From Tubulanus polymorphus (lineage: Eukaryota; Nemertea; Palaeonemertea; Tubulaniformes; Tubulanidae): a stretch of DNA of 64,000 nucleotides. Under the pieces are notes generated by a model. It was not told the DNA's origin. It did not search any database and saw only the letters and a list, made by a program, of their open reading frames with translations. The stretch spans positions 17,192,650 to 17,256,649 of the forward strand of contig NC_134026.1 in the NCBI RefSeq assembly GCF_964204645.1. The letters run 5' to 3'. The position numbers and the translations under genes are program-made. The stretch's first letter is position 1, and the number at the start of each line of letters is the position of its first letter. Below, piece by piece: positions 10,312 to 20,650 of the stretch.

Positions 10312-10680
10312 TTAATCCATTAATAATAATTTAGATTTAGTTTCAATGGCCTTATGATTTGACTTATTTTCTGGTATAATAGGTTTATTGTCATTGGAAT
10401 CATCTTTATCATCAGATTTGAATTTTGATTTATATATTACACCGGATAATATAATAACTGTTACTAATCCAATTGTAATATATAATTTATAATTACTTCC
10501 AGCATTAGAAGAATTAGATGGATTATTATTTGAATCAATATCAGATAAAGTCTGTGATTCATTTATATCAGTTAATTTCTTTTTCTTAGCTTTTTTTAAT
10601 TCTGAAGATCTTTTACCTAATTCTCTTGCCCATTTAATTTGTTTCTCGGATCTAGGCTTCTTCTTGACATCATCACTCAT
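10312..10680 (-). CDS. Basic single-pass membrane protein, 122 aa
   Basis: An intact frame starting MSDDVKKKPRSEKQIKWARE. It has a very lysine-rich N-terminal third (KKAKKKKLTDINE), a serine/asparagine linker, one membrane helix (about residues 68-85, LYITIGLVTVIILSGVIY) and a charged tail. The first bases overlap the end of the upstream gene (ATGAGTGA). In Maverick 2 (48995-49231) about 44 residues, including half the helix, are missing. A basic head with a membrane anchor would suit DNA or capsid contact inside a membrane, but that is inference. Confidence 0.65.
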   Translation of the reverse strand: MSDDVKKKPRSEKQIKWARELGKRSSELKKAKKKKLTDINESQTLSDIDSNNNPSNSSNAGSNYKLYITIGLVTVIILSGVIYKSKFKSDDKDDSNDNKPIIPENKSNHKAIETKSKLLLMD

Positions 10681-11275
10681 TTATTTTAGTTAATTTTTGT
10701 TCTGATTCATTTTCTGTTTCGACGTTTGGTTGTAGTACATCTGTTTCATTCTAACCTGATTTACATTCCATAGGCTTGATGTTCGAAAATGTTATGACAC
10801 CAGTAGAAATTAATGTCATAACCGATCCTAATTGAAATGAAGCATAACCAACCCATTTTTGTAATTCAGTCATAACTAAGTAGTCATTTTTCAAATCACT
10901 ATATAATTTATTTTCATCATTAATTGGTATTAACTGGTTACATAACTTAGAATAACATTTGACAATACCATCTGAAATAGAATCATTTATTCGGGCCAAT
11001 CTTGCCTCTTCATAAATCTTAAAATATTTTATTACTTTATCGGGTTTCATAGCATCTAATTCTTGAATAGTTATTATTTTTCCCAAGAAATCCTTAGATT
11101 TCCCGCCAGCAATTAATAATTCAAGATGATGCTTACAATATAAATAGTATTCATAATCTATATTACAATTAACTTGAGCACAATTAGTTACAACTGTATC
11201 TTTATTATCACTTATACCCAAATCATCTAATGTCTTTTCAATATCAATACTATTCTTATTAGATTTCTTTGACAT
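10673..11275 (-). pseudogene. Conserved Maverick protein (HHLELLIAGGKSKDFLGK), late stop
   Basis: An open frame of 174 codons from 11275 to a TAG at 10751-10753, followed in the same frame by about 25 more codons ending EQKLTKINE and TGA at 10673-10675, overlapping the next ATG. Maverick 2 shares that ending, so the TAG is probably a nonsense mutation near the end. Features: serine-rich charged start, YCKHHLELLIAGGKSKDFLG, CYSKLCNQLIP, and a C-terminal hydrophobic segment (LGSVMTLISTGVITF). Known to me only as a recurrent Maverick protein of unknown role. Confidence 0.65.
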
Positions 11276-11514
11276 TTATATTAGAGAAAAAAAAGCAAAA
11301 AAAATATTATAAGTTTTCTTCAAATGATACTAGTATCTCTTTAGGTTAATACTAAATTGACTAGGTTAGTTAAAGTTAAAGAATTTCTATTGAAATCTAT
11401 TCAAAATATATTCAATCTAATGTCAATTAGAATTACCAAAAGAAAATATTAAAAATATAATAGAATTCACTAGCTAGTTGAAGTTATTGTTTTTTTATTA
11501 TATTTTATTTAAAT
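11276..11514. other. Maverick intergenic segment shared with element 2
   Basis: AT-rich DNA upstream of the minus-strand gene starting at 11275, alignable to 47401-47644 of Maverick 2 (shared ACTTCAACTAG and AAATAAAATATAAT). It probably holds the promoter for the rightward-to-leftward late genes. No ORF is seen. Confidence 0.6.
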
Positions 11515-11687
11515 TAGGATTTAATATCTCACTACTATTGTCTATCTATTAGGAGCAGTAATTATAACTGTCCAGATAAGTCATTTCGGATCCTCGATAA
11601 TAAATCCTCAAACTGAAAATAAATTCAAAGAAACGACTGGTGGAATTACTATTTCATAAACACATATATTTATTATACAAATTTTAG

Positions 11688-12200
11688 CGATCGATAATAG
11701 AACAATGGAGAACAATAGAAAAGCGGTCCAATCGGACCGGTTATTGCGCAATACACAGTTATATTCTTATTCTGTAAACTACAACATTCAAACATAGAAC
11801 TGTAACCAATCAATATTGAGCAGCTGTTTCAGTCAACAACGATCAATAATAGAACAATGGAGAACAATAGAAATGCGGTCCAATCGGACCGGTTATTGCG
11901 CAATACACAGTTATAGTTTTATTCTGTAAACTACAACATTCAAACATAGAACTGTAACCAATCAATATTGAGCAGCTGTTTCAGTCAACAACGATCAATA
12001 ATAGAACAATGGAGAACAATAGAAATGCGGTCCAATCGGACCGGTTATTGCGCAATACTTAGTTAACAGTAAACAATCAATACAGAACAACCGCCGCCAT
12101 TAACAACGATCACTAGTAGAACAATGGAGAACAATAGAAAAGCGGTTCAATCGGACCGGTTATTGCGCAATACTTAGTTAACAGTAAACAATACAATATT
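11688..12200. repeat. Four ~150-bp tandem repeats with palindromes
   Basis: Units start at about 11688, 11840, 11990 and 12108 (spacing 152, 150, 118). Each contains AGAACAATGGAGAACAATAG followed by CGGTCCAATCGGACCG and ATTGCGCAAT. The second and third are inverted repeats. The last unit is shortened, and one unit has GGTTC for GGTCC. Confidence 0.9.
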
Positions 12201-12268
12201 AAAACAGATATATACAATCGAGATTACATTTTTGATATCTATATTACAAAGACCTTCAGTATTATAAT

Positions 12269-12736
12269 TTATAATTTTATCCAGAATTCTTTAATTACTG
12301 GATTGTTTCTAATCATTTCTTCAATTTCTGGTAAATATCTGACTACTTCACTAAATGCTAATCCTAATATTTTGAGTTTTTCATATTTTATTAATCTACC
12401 TACTCTTCTCAGTTTTCTTTCAAAACCGGCACTGATATCTCCACTCATTTTCTTAGTTTTCGATTCTTTGAGTGCCAACAGCAATTCAAGTCGCGTTGCT
12501 GGTAATTTTGGTAATTGTAGTTCGCGCGGTAATTGTTTATTATGTATTACATCACTCAGAATTTTCACCATTTCTTGATGATAATCCAAATGTTCTTGTA
12601 ATTTTTTTGAAGTTTGTTCGTCAATTACGAGAGTTTCATCCTCCATTTCTATTGATTCCTGGGTTTCACTATCCATCGTTTCTGGTTCCTCATCCGTTGG
12701 TTGACTTGGAATTTCTGGTTGATCTCTGTATTCCAT
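12269..12736 (-). CDS. Cargo ORF, 155 aa, unrecognised
   Basis: Starts MEYRDQPEIPSQPTDEEPET; the first 45 residues are acidic. Residues 45-85 look helical (KKLQEHLDYHQEMVKILSDV), and the C-terminal half is basic then amphipathic (GFERKLRRVGRL, VRYLPEIEEMIRNN). Codon choice is more GC-rich than in the Maverick genes (CGC, CTG and GCG appear). It has no homologue in Maverick 2 and no cysteine or catalytic motif. The helical-rich acidic-to-basic layout is compatible with a small regulatory or adaptor protein, but no function is assigned. Its 3' end abuts the palindromic repeats. Confidence 0.5.
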   Translation of the reverse strand: MEYRDQPEIPSQPTDEEPETMDSETQESIEMEDETLVIDEQTSKKLQEHLDYHQEMVKILSDVIHNKQLPRELQLPKLPATRLELLLALKESKTKKMSGDISAGFERKLRRVGRLIKYEKLKILGLAFSEVVRYLPEIEEMIRNNPVIKEFWIKL

Positions 12737-13074
12737 TTTAATCTAAAAGATGTCGTGAAAATGAATTACTGTACTTAAATATGTTTAAAGGTTTCCCTAC
12801 TTCATAATATATGTACTTACATTTAGATTTAGAACTGTAAACTGTGTTTTGAGAGAGAATATCCAATACGTACTATGTATGTGAATGTTGATTTCTAACT
12901 GCCGACGTGGCGCACGTTCGACCAAACTAATTACTTCTGCACAGATGTTCTTTATGATGAAGTTAATTAATTCTTTAGAATTGAAAACAAGATATATTTG
13001 ACAACATATGTTTTAGTAGTAAGCAAAAGCTATGTATTATATACATACAAAGCTCAAATAGAATTGCCAGCTTT
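12737..13074. other. Non-coding part of cargo island
   Basis: Lies between the cargo ORF start and the HNH stop. It probably contains the cargo gene promoter. It includes a GC-rich patch (GCCGACGTGGCGCACGTTCG near 12901) unlike the rest of the Maverick. No gene or repeat is recognised. Confidence 0.4.
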
Positions 13075-13704
13075 CTAACCACTGATCAAAACCTCAGAAT
13101 GCGGTTGATTCTGTGAAATACTATTCCATAATTCAACAAATGTCTTTGCTTTATCCAGTTGATCTAAATATAACTGTAAATCTAGTTTATTGGATTTAAT
13201 TATGTTTTCCTTCTTTTCTAAAGGTCTTAGATTCTTCCAATTCCATATTAGCATCTTATTATAATCATCACTCATGTCAAATTTAGAAATTGGCAACACG
13301 TGATCAATATGAAAGTATTCGCCATAATTATCTATATTCATTTTATCATCGAATTGAAATATAATCCATGATTTTAAGAATTCATCTGAACAACCCAATA
13401 AATTAGATAGTGTTTCTGAATGTGTTTCTTTGTTGAATAATTGTTTTAATCTAAAATTAAGATCTGTTTGATATCTTTCTCTCATATATTCTGTCATATA
13501 ATCATTATAAGCTTCTCTATTATCTTCTCGATATTGTTTGGTATATAGTTTAAAACAAGTTTTGCAGCAATATTGAAAACCATCTTTGCTAAATTCTGTT
13601 AAAGCTAATTTATCTATTTCACATTTAGAACACTTCTTGTAGTATATATTTATGGCACCAGTGTTATTTGTAATATTGATAGTTTGTGGTTGTTCTGATT
13701 CCAT
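13075..13704 (-). CDS. HNH endonuclease with zinc-ribbon cysteines, 209 aa
   Basis: An intact frame starting in the inner part of the terminal region. Two CxxC pairs (KCSKCEID, CCKTCFK) form a likely zinc ribbon at about residues 24-55. The HNH nuclease core is YFHIDHVLPISKF (about 130-142), NWKNLRPLEKKENI (about 155-168) and SNKLDLQ. HNH enzymes of this layout cut or nick DNA with one metal. In a Maverick this could serve replication, end processing or homing; the exact role is inference. The Maverick 2 copy (46734-47401) has a one-base deletion and a small insertion. Confidence 0.85.
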   Translation of the reverse strand: MESEQPQTINITNNTGAINIYYKKCSKCEIDKLALTEFSKDGFQYCCKTCFKLYTKQYREDNREAYNDYMTEYMRERYQTDLNFRLKQLFNKETHSETLSNLLGCSDEFLKSWIIFQFDDKMNIDNYGEYFHIDHVLPISKFDMSDDYNKMLIWNWKNLRPLEKKENIIKSNKLDLQLYLDQLDKAKTFVELWNSISQNQPHSEVLISG

Positions 13705-13911
13705 TTATTATACATATTTTTTTTACTAAATTGATTTTAGAAGTTCAATGATTTATATCATGTATTATTTCAATCACACTTTACTAACACATTTAATGTT
13801 TAAAAATCTAACTCACACAAATATGAATATTGAAATAATGTTGTAAATATATACTTTTATATTGAATAATCTGTCAATTTAAATGTTATTCATGTATATG
13901 ATTATTTTAAG
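13705..13911. promoter_or_regulatory. Subterminal promoter region of Maverick 1 HNH gene
   Basis: Extremely AT-rich leader between the HNH start and the terminal palindrome, diverged from the Maverick 2 terminal repeat. By comparison with Maverick 2 it should hold the promoter of the outermost gene. No specific box can be named with confidence. Confidence 0.4.
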
Positions 13912-14315
13912 AGTAATAGGGATAATAGGCATTCAGGTTAAAGGTTGAATGGTCGAGTTCATTAAAAACAAATATTAAAAGTAATTTAAAACTATAATAT
14001 ATTTTCATAACCGTGTGTATTTCAGTTGAATAATAGAATAATTATTATTATTAAAATATATTTGATTATATGAATTTGTGTATTGTAAATAAATCAATTG
14101 GTCGCGGAGCGGAGCGGTAGCGAAGTGGAGCGACCAATTGATTTAATACAATATGCTTTTTAAATTATTGATATCTTAGAATAAATATTTAGTTATGATA
14201 TAAAATACACACGGTTATGAAAATATATTATAGTTTTAAATTACTTTTAATGTTTTGTTTTTTAATGAGCTCGACCGTTCGACCTTTGGCTTGAAAGCCT
14301 ATTATCCCTATTACT
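13912..14315. repeat. Right terminus of Maverick 1: 404-bp near-palindrome
   Basis: The inner arm starts AGTAATAGGGATAATAGG at 13912. The outer arm ends with the inverse at 14315 (AGGTCGAAC/GGTCGAG also paired). Between them a second pair of 47-bp arms (13974-14020 and 14205-14251, sharing ATTAAAAGTAATTTAAAAC) surrounds a third, GC-rich hairpin (14091-14105 with 14130-14144). Either the whole end is a long decayed palindrome or a palindromic miniature element sits at the apex of a shorter one like that of Maverick 2. Confidence 0.85.
14091..14144. repeat. GC-rich apex hairpin
   Basis: The arms AAATCAATTGGTCGC and GCGACCAATTGATTT enclose a purine-rich loop GGAGCGGAGCGGTAGCGAAG in otherwise AT-rich DNA. 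The stem can be extended outward, imperfectly, by TATTGTA/TACAATA. Confidence 0.85.
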
Positions 14316-14849
14316 TAAGTGGTCAATTTCAGTCAGCTAAAAATAATGGTCAATCATGACGTCTTTCATTCAAATCAATCACTATATATATACTAGGTTA
14401 TTCGACTATTATTCACCTACTGTTCAGGAGAATATTTATATATAACCTAACAAGCAAACTAATTTGAAAGTTTGATGCCTTGAAAAAAAATAACAGAAAC
14501 TGCCCAATATTAATGACAATGAATAATATAATAATAATTATATATAATGATTGTAATAAAATATACTATGAAGGATCAATCATTATATTATTAATAATAG
14601 TTATTTTGAATTTGAGTAGGCCTATATCAATAATACATGGAATAAATTGAATTGACCAGCAACAAGTCTAGCCAGGATTGATGACGCACGTCACAGTGCA
14701 AACTGTAATGAGGCGAAGCCTCGAATGCCCCCATAATGAAATGTGAAGTTACAGAGTTTGTGTTAAATGCATTGGAAATATCAAGGCCACAATCATTTCT
14801 ATAAGAATTATATTTGACAACCTGTGTACAAAGTGTAAAAAAACGATAA
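14316..14849. other. Intergenic flank, no gene seen
   Basis: Low-complexity AT-rich flank of Maverick 1. Its first six bases (TAAGTG) would be the target duplication. No ORF, RNA gene or transposon end is recognised up to the tandem repeats. Confidence 0.4.
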
Positions 14850-15297
14850 CAGTTGCAGCCTCTAGGCTGTTTCCCCTGGTGGCCATAATTTGAATCGAAT
14901 CAACTTAATCTTTAATAGGCTTCTGCCCCAAGTGAAGCCCTACTCGTGTATCAAGTTTTAAGAAAATCGGTCAATAATTGCGGCCTCTAGACTGTTAACA
15001 TCGTTTATTATCTCGGCCCCATCGTAGCCATAATGTGAACCGCATCGACTGAATTTCAAATAGGGTTCTGTCCAAAGTGATACCCTAGTCGTGTACCAAG
15101 TTTTAAGAATATTGGTTGCCAATTGCGCCTCTATGCCGTTAACATTGTTTATCATGTTAGCCCCCTGGTGGCCATAATTTGAATCGAATCGACCCAATTT
15201 TAAATAGAGTTCAGGCCCAAGTAATATCCTACTTGTGTACCAAGTTTGAAAAAAATCGGTCAACAATTGCGGCCTCTAGGCTAGGCTGTTAACATCA
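14850..15297. repeat. ~145-bp diverged tandem repeat, three units
   Basis: Each unit carries GGCCATAATTTGAATCGAATC, a pattern ending in TGTACCAAGTTTTAAGAAAA(A)TCGGT, and GCGGCCTCTAGGCTGTTAAC. Anchor positions are about 14881, 15024 and 15170. The units resemble the CCACCAGGGGG-type satellites farther right in general design but are a different sequence. Confidence 0.8.
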
Positions 15298-16506
15298 CTT
15301 GCGGCGGCGTATTCAGACGCGGATAAATCTATAGGCCTGTACCCAAGATCAAAATTCAGGTTGAAAAACTGAAATATATCAAAAATTGCATCAAAAGTTT
15401 TGGCAATTAACTGTTTTACCATTAGTAGATCTACAAAATCATTGTGTACGTTGATTATGAAATTGCGACGAAGCTAAGAAAAAGGGCCCAAATTTCTTAA
15501 GTGGACACCCCCTGTCATTTGTTATCAATGTATATATAAACATTAAGGTTACGGTTTTTTCAGCATTGAAAAAAAACGGCCATAGAAGTCTAGTATTTAA
15601 GCCCCAATTTTACCACTGAAATGACCTTGGTGGGAGCATGACTTCCTAGTATTTTTCAGGTCAGGAAAAATATTCATCATAGAAATCAAAAGAGGAACAC
15701 TTATTAATTTATAATTACCACATAAATAGTTCAAGTGATTTTTCATGATGATAAAGTTTATTTCGTTTGAAAAACTTTTGTATCTATAATACGCGCTAGT
15801 ATCAGAGCTTAATAGCAGAGCTCTACTCTGTATAGGCCTACATGTATATACACAGAGTAGTACACTGACAGCTCTCACTGCAGTTTGCAGTGTATAAATT
15901 GATTGCATACAAGTGGGTGTCTAACACGTGTGCGGTGGAGAGCGTACAGCGTACATATCAATACCACAAAACAAATTAATCACACAAACAAATTAAACTA
16001 ATTACCGTACAACAATAACAGTCGATGAAACAATTAGGGATACCAGTAATCATTCCCTACTCTGGGAATGAGATAAGGAAAAAACATTTTTGAGTCGCAA
16101 AAACAGTCGGTCGAGCGACTGCAACCACACCCTATTATAGGCCTACAGTACTAGTGTTATTTGTAGATTATTAGGCCTATCCATCCAGGATGTGATCCCA
16201 TGACAGTACATTATAAAATATTTAGGCCTAGGCCTTCAGAAGACCAGAGCAATGATCTCCAGCGGCACTCGGTCTTATCGTTCTTGAAGAAATTGAACGG
16301 CAAGGTTTGACGCTAGCCGCCATGTTTGTCGCGCGCGAGAGGATCGATCATCAACGATAAAATGAACCAAAATTGTGAACAAAGATACAAAGTTAGGGAT
16401 TATGAAACATACCAGCCAAATGTTTGATATGTGCTGATTGAAATGGGGACAATAGGCCTAAGTGACAAGTATCACAAAGGGTATTTTTGTATTTTTTGTT
16501 CAGCGC
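15298..16506. other. Intergenic, no gene supported
   Basis: Only short chance ORFs. A CpG-richer patch (about 16250-16350, containing GTCGCGCGCGAGAGG) could be a decayed promoter or transposon edge, but there is nothing to support a gene. Confidence 0.35.
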
Positions 16507-16515
16507 GCTTAATCG

Positions 16516-17824
16516 CGGTGTTGTCATATCGCGGAAAGACGGAATCGCGGAATTTTCCAAAAACGCGGAATTTCTTCATTTTCACTATCAATAGTAAACG
16601 GGGTTTTCCCACGGGGATACCCACTGTCGGACAGGGCACCGGACCCAGGTTTTCAACACCGGGAATTAGTATTTGATAATTTATTATATCGCCAGTCAAC
16701 AACTTAACGATACTGTTCCAAATAATGGAGAACCTAGGCAATACGTGTTTGCGAATTCAGTGATACAGAGTATCGCTGCATTAACTGAAGGAATACAAAT
16801 CGATGGTACGTAAACGTAAGATTTGTGATGACACCATGGGTCATTCTCCAGGACTCATTTCCGAGTTAAGATTTGACTCTGGTCTCTGGATTTAAAACAT
16901 TGGAAATGAATTGATTCTAAGTAACTGAGAGTTAACTCACAACTGTGGAACTGGATCGATGTCAGACGAAAATAAATAGACATTATGTATATTTCATTCT
17001 GGCTTAGGATTGTTCATGCGTGTTGTGTGTCTACATTGTTGTTATAAGCGAATGTGGTTTATCTTTTAGAATTAAATGATATGAAAGATTATAAAATGGT
17101 TTCGTTTTTTTAATGTTTACTTTGTGACTGCTATAACATATATGTCCCTATGCTGATTATTTGGATCAAAAGAATCTTATTGGTACCGGTACTGGACGGC
17201 CGTAAAATTATAATAATTTCAAAGGAATTTTAACCGGTACTTGTTTGGTCGTAGGATTTCATGTTTGCAACCATCTACAACTACGGTCCGACACCGCGAA
17301 CGTGCTCAATATTTATCTGATAATATTCGTTTCTGAAGTTCTCAAAAAGTCGATAAACTTCGATAACCGAAGTTTGCCTAGTAGAAATAGACATTAGGTG
17401 CCTGGTCTCTTTCACCCCACTTGATTCTGACTTCTTCTACAGGTGGCAGCCAGGGCCACCTTCGGTTATCTGAGTTAGTCGAGTATAGTCGAACTAAACG
17501 AAACCGAATGTCCGATAGTCGGAACTATATTCCGGAAATAGTTCGAAAATCAAGCGCATTCGGTTATTAGTTCCGACCACTAGTCGACTAGATACGAAAA
17601 CCGAATTTGGCCCAGTCAACGGTATAGTTATATAATAATTCCATATAAAATTGCCTGCAAATAATGGGATTCGAACCTAACTCGTTGCATCGATCGGTCC
17701 CGTGCCCTGTCTGACAGTGGGTATCCCCGTGGGAAAACCCGTTTACTATTTACAGTAAAAATGAAGAAATTCCGCGTTTTTGGAAAATTCCGCGATTCCG
17801 TCTTTTTGCGATATGACAACACCG
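16516..17824. mobile_element. MULE-like non-autonomous element, copy A (1309 bp)
   Basis: Terminal inverted repeats of about 130 bp starting CGGTGTTGTCATATCGCGG, flanked by a perfect 9-bp duplication GCTTAATCG (16507-16515 and 17825-17833). Long inverted repeats and a 9-bp duplication fit Mutator-like elements. No transposase is encoded. The interior shares blocks with copy B (GATAACCG, the GCAACCATCTA/GCAGCCATCTA region). Copy A carries an extra internal block of TAGTCGAACT-type repeats (about 17455-17600). Confidence 0.85.
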
Positions 17825-17833
17825 GCTTAATCG

Positions 17834-18430
17834 CACGTTTGTACTCACGGAGTCCAAATCACCATGTCTAAACATTCAATTAATCCGCTGACACACATAC
17901 ACTATGAAAATACCGAATTTTCTGTCAATGATGACAAAATAAATGCCCCGATGTTATTATACGGAAATAAAGAGATTTAAATCATTATATGCCTATGTAA
18001 AGTGTCATTTTAAAAATGTATGCTTGGCACTATTTAAAGCGCGGACTAATACAGATTCACTCCTAGACAGGGTCGGCACTACTTCAGAATTTCAATTTTT
18101 TCATTTCGGCAATATTTAATTAACCATGATACAAAAATTCACCATATACGAACTCAACCTTATACGAACTCCAGACATAATACATAGAAGTTAGTCAGGC
18201 CAAAAACAAAAGCCATTGGAGATCTGTAAGAAAATGATTCTCCCGTTGAAGAACCACCGAATTTTCTCAATGAAGTTGATCGAGAGCAGCATTTAAACTT
18301 GAACAACAATGTTCCGGATGTAACACCATACAGACATTCAAACACCAAAATGATTCATTCATGTTTAAATCCTGGCTTACCGACATTTGTTACCGGTGAA
18401 AATCGAGTTGATGATTAGCAAAAAACGCAT
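17834..18430. other. Intergenic, no gene seen
   Basis: Unique-looking sequence between the MULE-like element and the BEL/Pao remnant. The only frame on the minus strand (18160-18348) has no recognisable features. Confidence 0.3.
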
Positions 18431-18439
18431 ACCAGTGAC

Positions 18440-20060
18440 CTGGAAAGTTTGACGGGAATCCGTTGCAGTATCCTATCTTTATGCGTCGATTCTTGTCTTG
18501 AGTTGTAGCAGATACAGACAACGACGAAGAACGACTTAATGTTATAGAGCAGTTCATGACTGGAGAAGTAAATAAAATCGTGACTGGTTGCAGTTATTTG
18601 AATTCTTCACGTGGCTATCGAGCAGTATTGGCTGAGTTGGAAAACGATACGGTGACCCCGAAATAATAGCAAATATTCTTTTAAAGCACGGTATCAACTG
18701 GCCAATAAGCAAGGCTGAAGATGCTGGATGAATTTTCCTTTCTTTACTGTCAGAAGTAGAAAACGCTGTAATAAACAGGCACTGAAATTACTCGAGTTTC
18801 CTGAAAATCTTCGGGAAATTGTAGGAAAATTGTCATATGGCTTACAAGAAAAATGGAAAAATGTGGTACAGTCGATTCGCTCAACGGGTAATAACGTAAT
18901 TACTTTGTTTCAACTTGTGAACTTCGTGAGAAAAGAGACAAAAAGGCTAATGACCCTATGTATGGTAAAGACGTTATGAATTTTCAATCTCAGAAAAAAT
19001 AATAAGAAAGAATGAAGCACATGATTCCTAGCCGCACGCGTATAACTGTAGCTCAAACTTCTAATAGCGGAAGTAACGTTGAAAGAAGAAATTATTCGGC
19101 TCTGCGAAAATCATGTTCATATTGCTCTGCTGGCAATGAACATGCTTTGAATGACTGCAAGACATTCACGAAATTTCCATATGATGATAGATTATCATTT
19201 TTAGGAAAACGGGGCTTTGCTGGGGCTGTTTACGAAAGGGTCATCATAGAAAAACTTGTCGAGTAAGAATGACTTGTGATGTATGCAAACGTTTGCATCC
19301 AACAGTGATGCGCGATGAAAATTATCGGAAACTATTTGAAAGTCAAAATCTTGATGTCAGCTGCGAAACTGAAAATGTGTGTCTCGCAAGATAGAAATAG
19401 TCAGAATGGATTTTGTATTTTGGCTATTATTCCCGTTCGAGATGATGGGGAATGTACATAAGTCGTTACTACGCCTTCCTCGATCATGTGAGCTGCATTC
19501 CCTTTTGCACATTATGGAGATCATGGAGACGTCCGTCGTGAAAGTGAAAAGCCACTTCCAATTACCGTGGCTGCTATGGAAACGTCGGACAACAGGATAA
19601 TAAAGGCCAGGCGAAACTGATCTCCCTAAAGATGTTTCTCCAGAATGAAAGATTTAAAGCGGATTATGATGCCTTCATGAAGAATAAAATTGAGAGGAGG
19701 TATGCTGAAAAAGTTCCAGATGAAGATTTAAGAAAGAATGAAGGAAAATATGGTATATTACGGTCCCCGTGGTGGCCAGAAGGCGATATCAACAAACAAC
19801 CATTACCATATTGAATGCATGTTCATCTTTTTGGAGCGGTATCTTCACCAAGCTGTTCGAATCGGGCACTGCGTCGTTGCGCAGAGGATAATGAAGAAAA
19901 TTATGAAGCACGGATCATAAACACGATTAAGAAGAATGTCTGAAGACACGCGCAGATGACTCAAAATCACCTCAATTTGTTATGAATTTAGGCACTCTGT
20001 GCGGGGAAGCTGGTGGTTTTAGGCTGACAAAGTTCATCAGTAAAGAAAGCTGACGGGCTG
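18440..20060 (+). pseudogene. Decayed BEL/Pao LTR retrotransposon (gag to RT)
   Basis: Reading frames broken many times, but the order is that of BEL/Pao. A gag region (18480-18980) has LEFPENLREIVGKLSYGLQE and the FQLVNFVRKE block of DUF1759-type gags. A zinc-knuckle/protease junction (19012-19266) has SCSYCSAGNEHALNDCKTF. The reverse-transcriptase approach region (19632-19814) has ERFKADYDAFM and GYAEKVP-like NKIERRYAEKVPDED. A later RT piece near 20010 reads GGFRLTKFIS. No LTRs were identified. Old and inactive. Confidence 0.75.
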
Positions 20061-20650
20061 GCCATAGTACCCCTTCGGGCTCTTGTTTTCGAATTCTTTG
20101 TAGAAAGTATATCCCATACAGACCAGGAGCCGAACGTTGGTCCAATTACCATTATTTCACCTTGGGATACTATTTGAATTGTGGCCTTGAAAATTTCTTC
20201 AACCTACTTTCTACAAAAATTGTACAGCAGCATGACCAACATCGTGGGGAATCCACGTTTCAGAATCCCCCTAGTGTTACACAAGCACAATAGATGACAT
20301 CACAATATCTTATAAAATGCGATTGCTGTAAACAGGGCCTAATTTCTAAAATTGTACATAGGGCTGGACTCGGACTCCATAGAGGATATATACCAATGCG
20401 AATAGCCCTGTTCTGTGTAGCGAAGATATCTAATGCCAATACGGTGAAAATATAGAAAGATATATGACATTTTACCCAACATAGTTTAATCCGTTCCAGT
20501 GCCTTGAATAAAATGGCCATGTGCAATGTACCATGTGCAACCAAAATGTTTGGTGGTGATTGAAATGAGTTTTTATATTTTAGGCGATAGAATGTGGCGA
20601 AGGCGAGTTGGTTGTAATTAGAAGGCCGACTTCTGAATCGTACAACGCAT
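20061..20650. other. Intergenic / unassigned repeat
   Basis: No frame with recognisable similarity. The sequence interrupts or follows the BEL/Pao remnant. Confidence 0.3.

Larger units (their letters stand above)
11525..13070. other. Cargo island present only in Maverick 1
   Basis: Maverick 2 has only about 244 bp between its HNH gene and the next gene, whereas Maverick 1 has 1.8 kb. The extra segment begins where the alignment to Maverick 2 ends (about 11525) and runs to the HNH stop. It is visibly GC-richer than the flanking genes. It contains four palindrome-bearing repeats and one ORF. I found no terminal inverted repeats or duplication of its own, so the way it was acquired is open. 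Confidence 0.7.
1..14315. mobile_element. Maverick/Polinton element 1 (left end outside window)
   Basis: Large self-synthesising DNA transposon / endogenous adintovirus-like element. It encodes the diagnostic set: protein-primed-type DNA polymerase B, packaging ATPase, retroviral-like integrase with chromodomain, double-jelly-roll capsid protein and penton-like protein. The right terminus reads 5'-AGTAATAGGGATAAT when taken inward from 14315, which fits the AG...CT ends known for Polintons. The first six flanking bases are TAAGTG, but the matching left duplication lies outside the window. Orientation is polymerase left, HNH endonuclease right. Several genes are broken, so the copy is not functional. 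Confidence 0.9.

Noticed and set aside
13912-13935. TAGGGATAA in the Maverick ends resembles the first half of a known homing-endonuclease site
   Set aside because: Only nine or ten bases match and the rest of the site is absent; it is simply the conserved terminus.
1-14315. Many ORFs on the strand opposite to the Maverick genes
   Set aside because: They mirror real genes in AT-rich DNA, show no motifs and are not kept open in the sister copy.
15597-15908. 103-codon minus-strand ORF
   Set aside because: No motif, no recognisable family, and composition typical of non-coding DNA.
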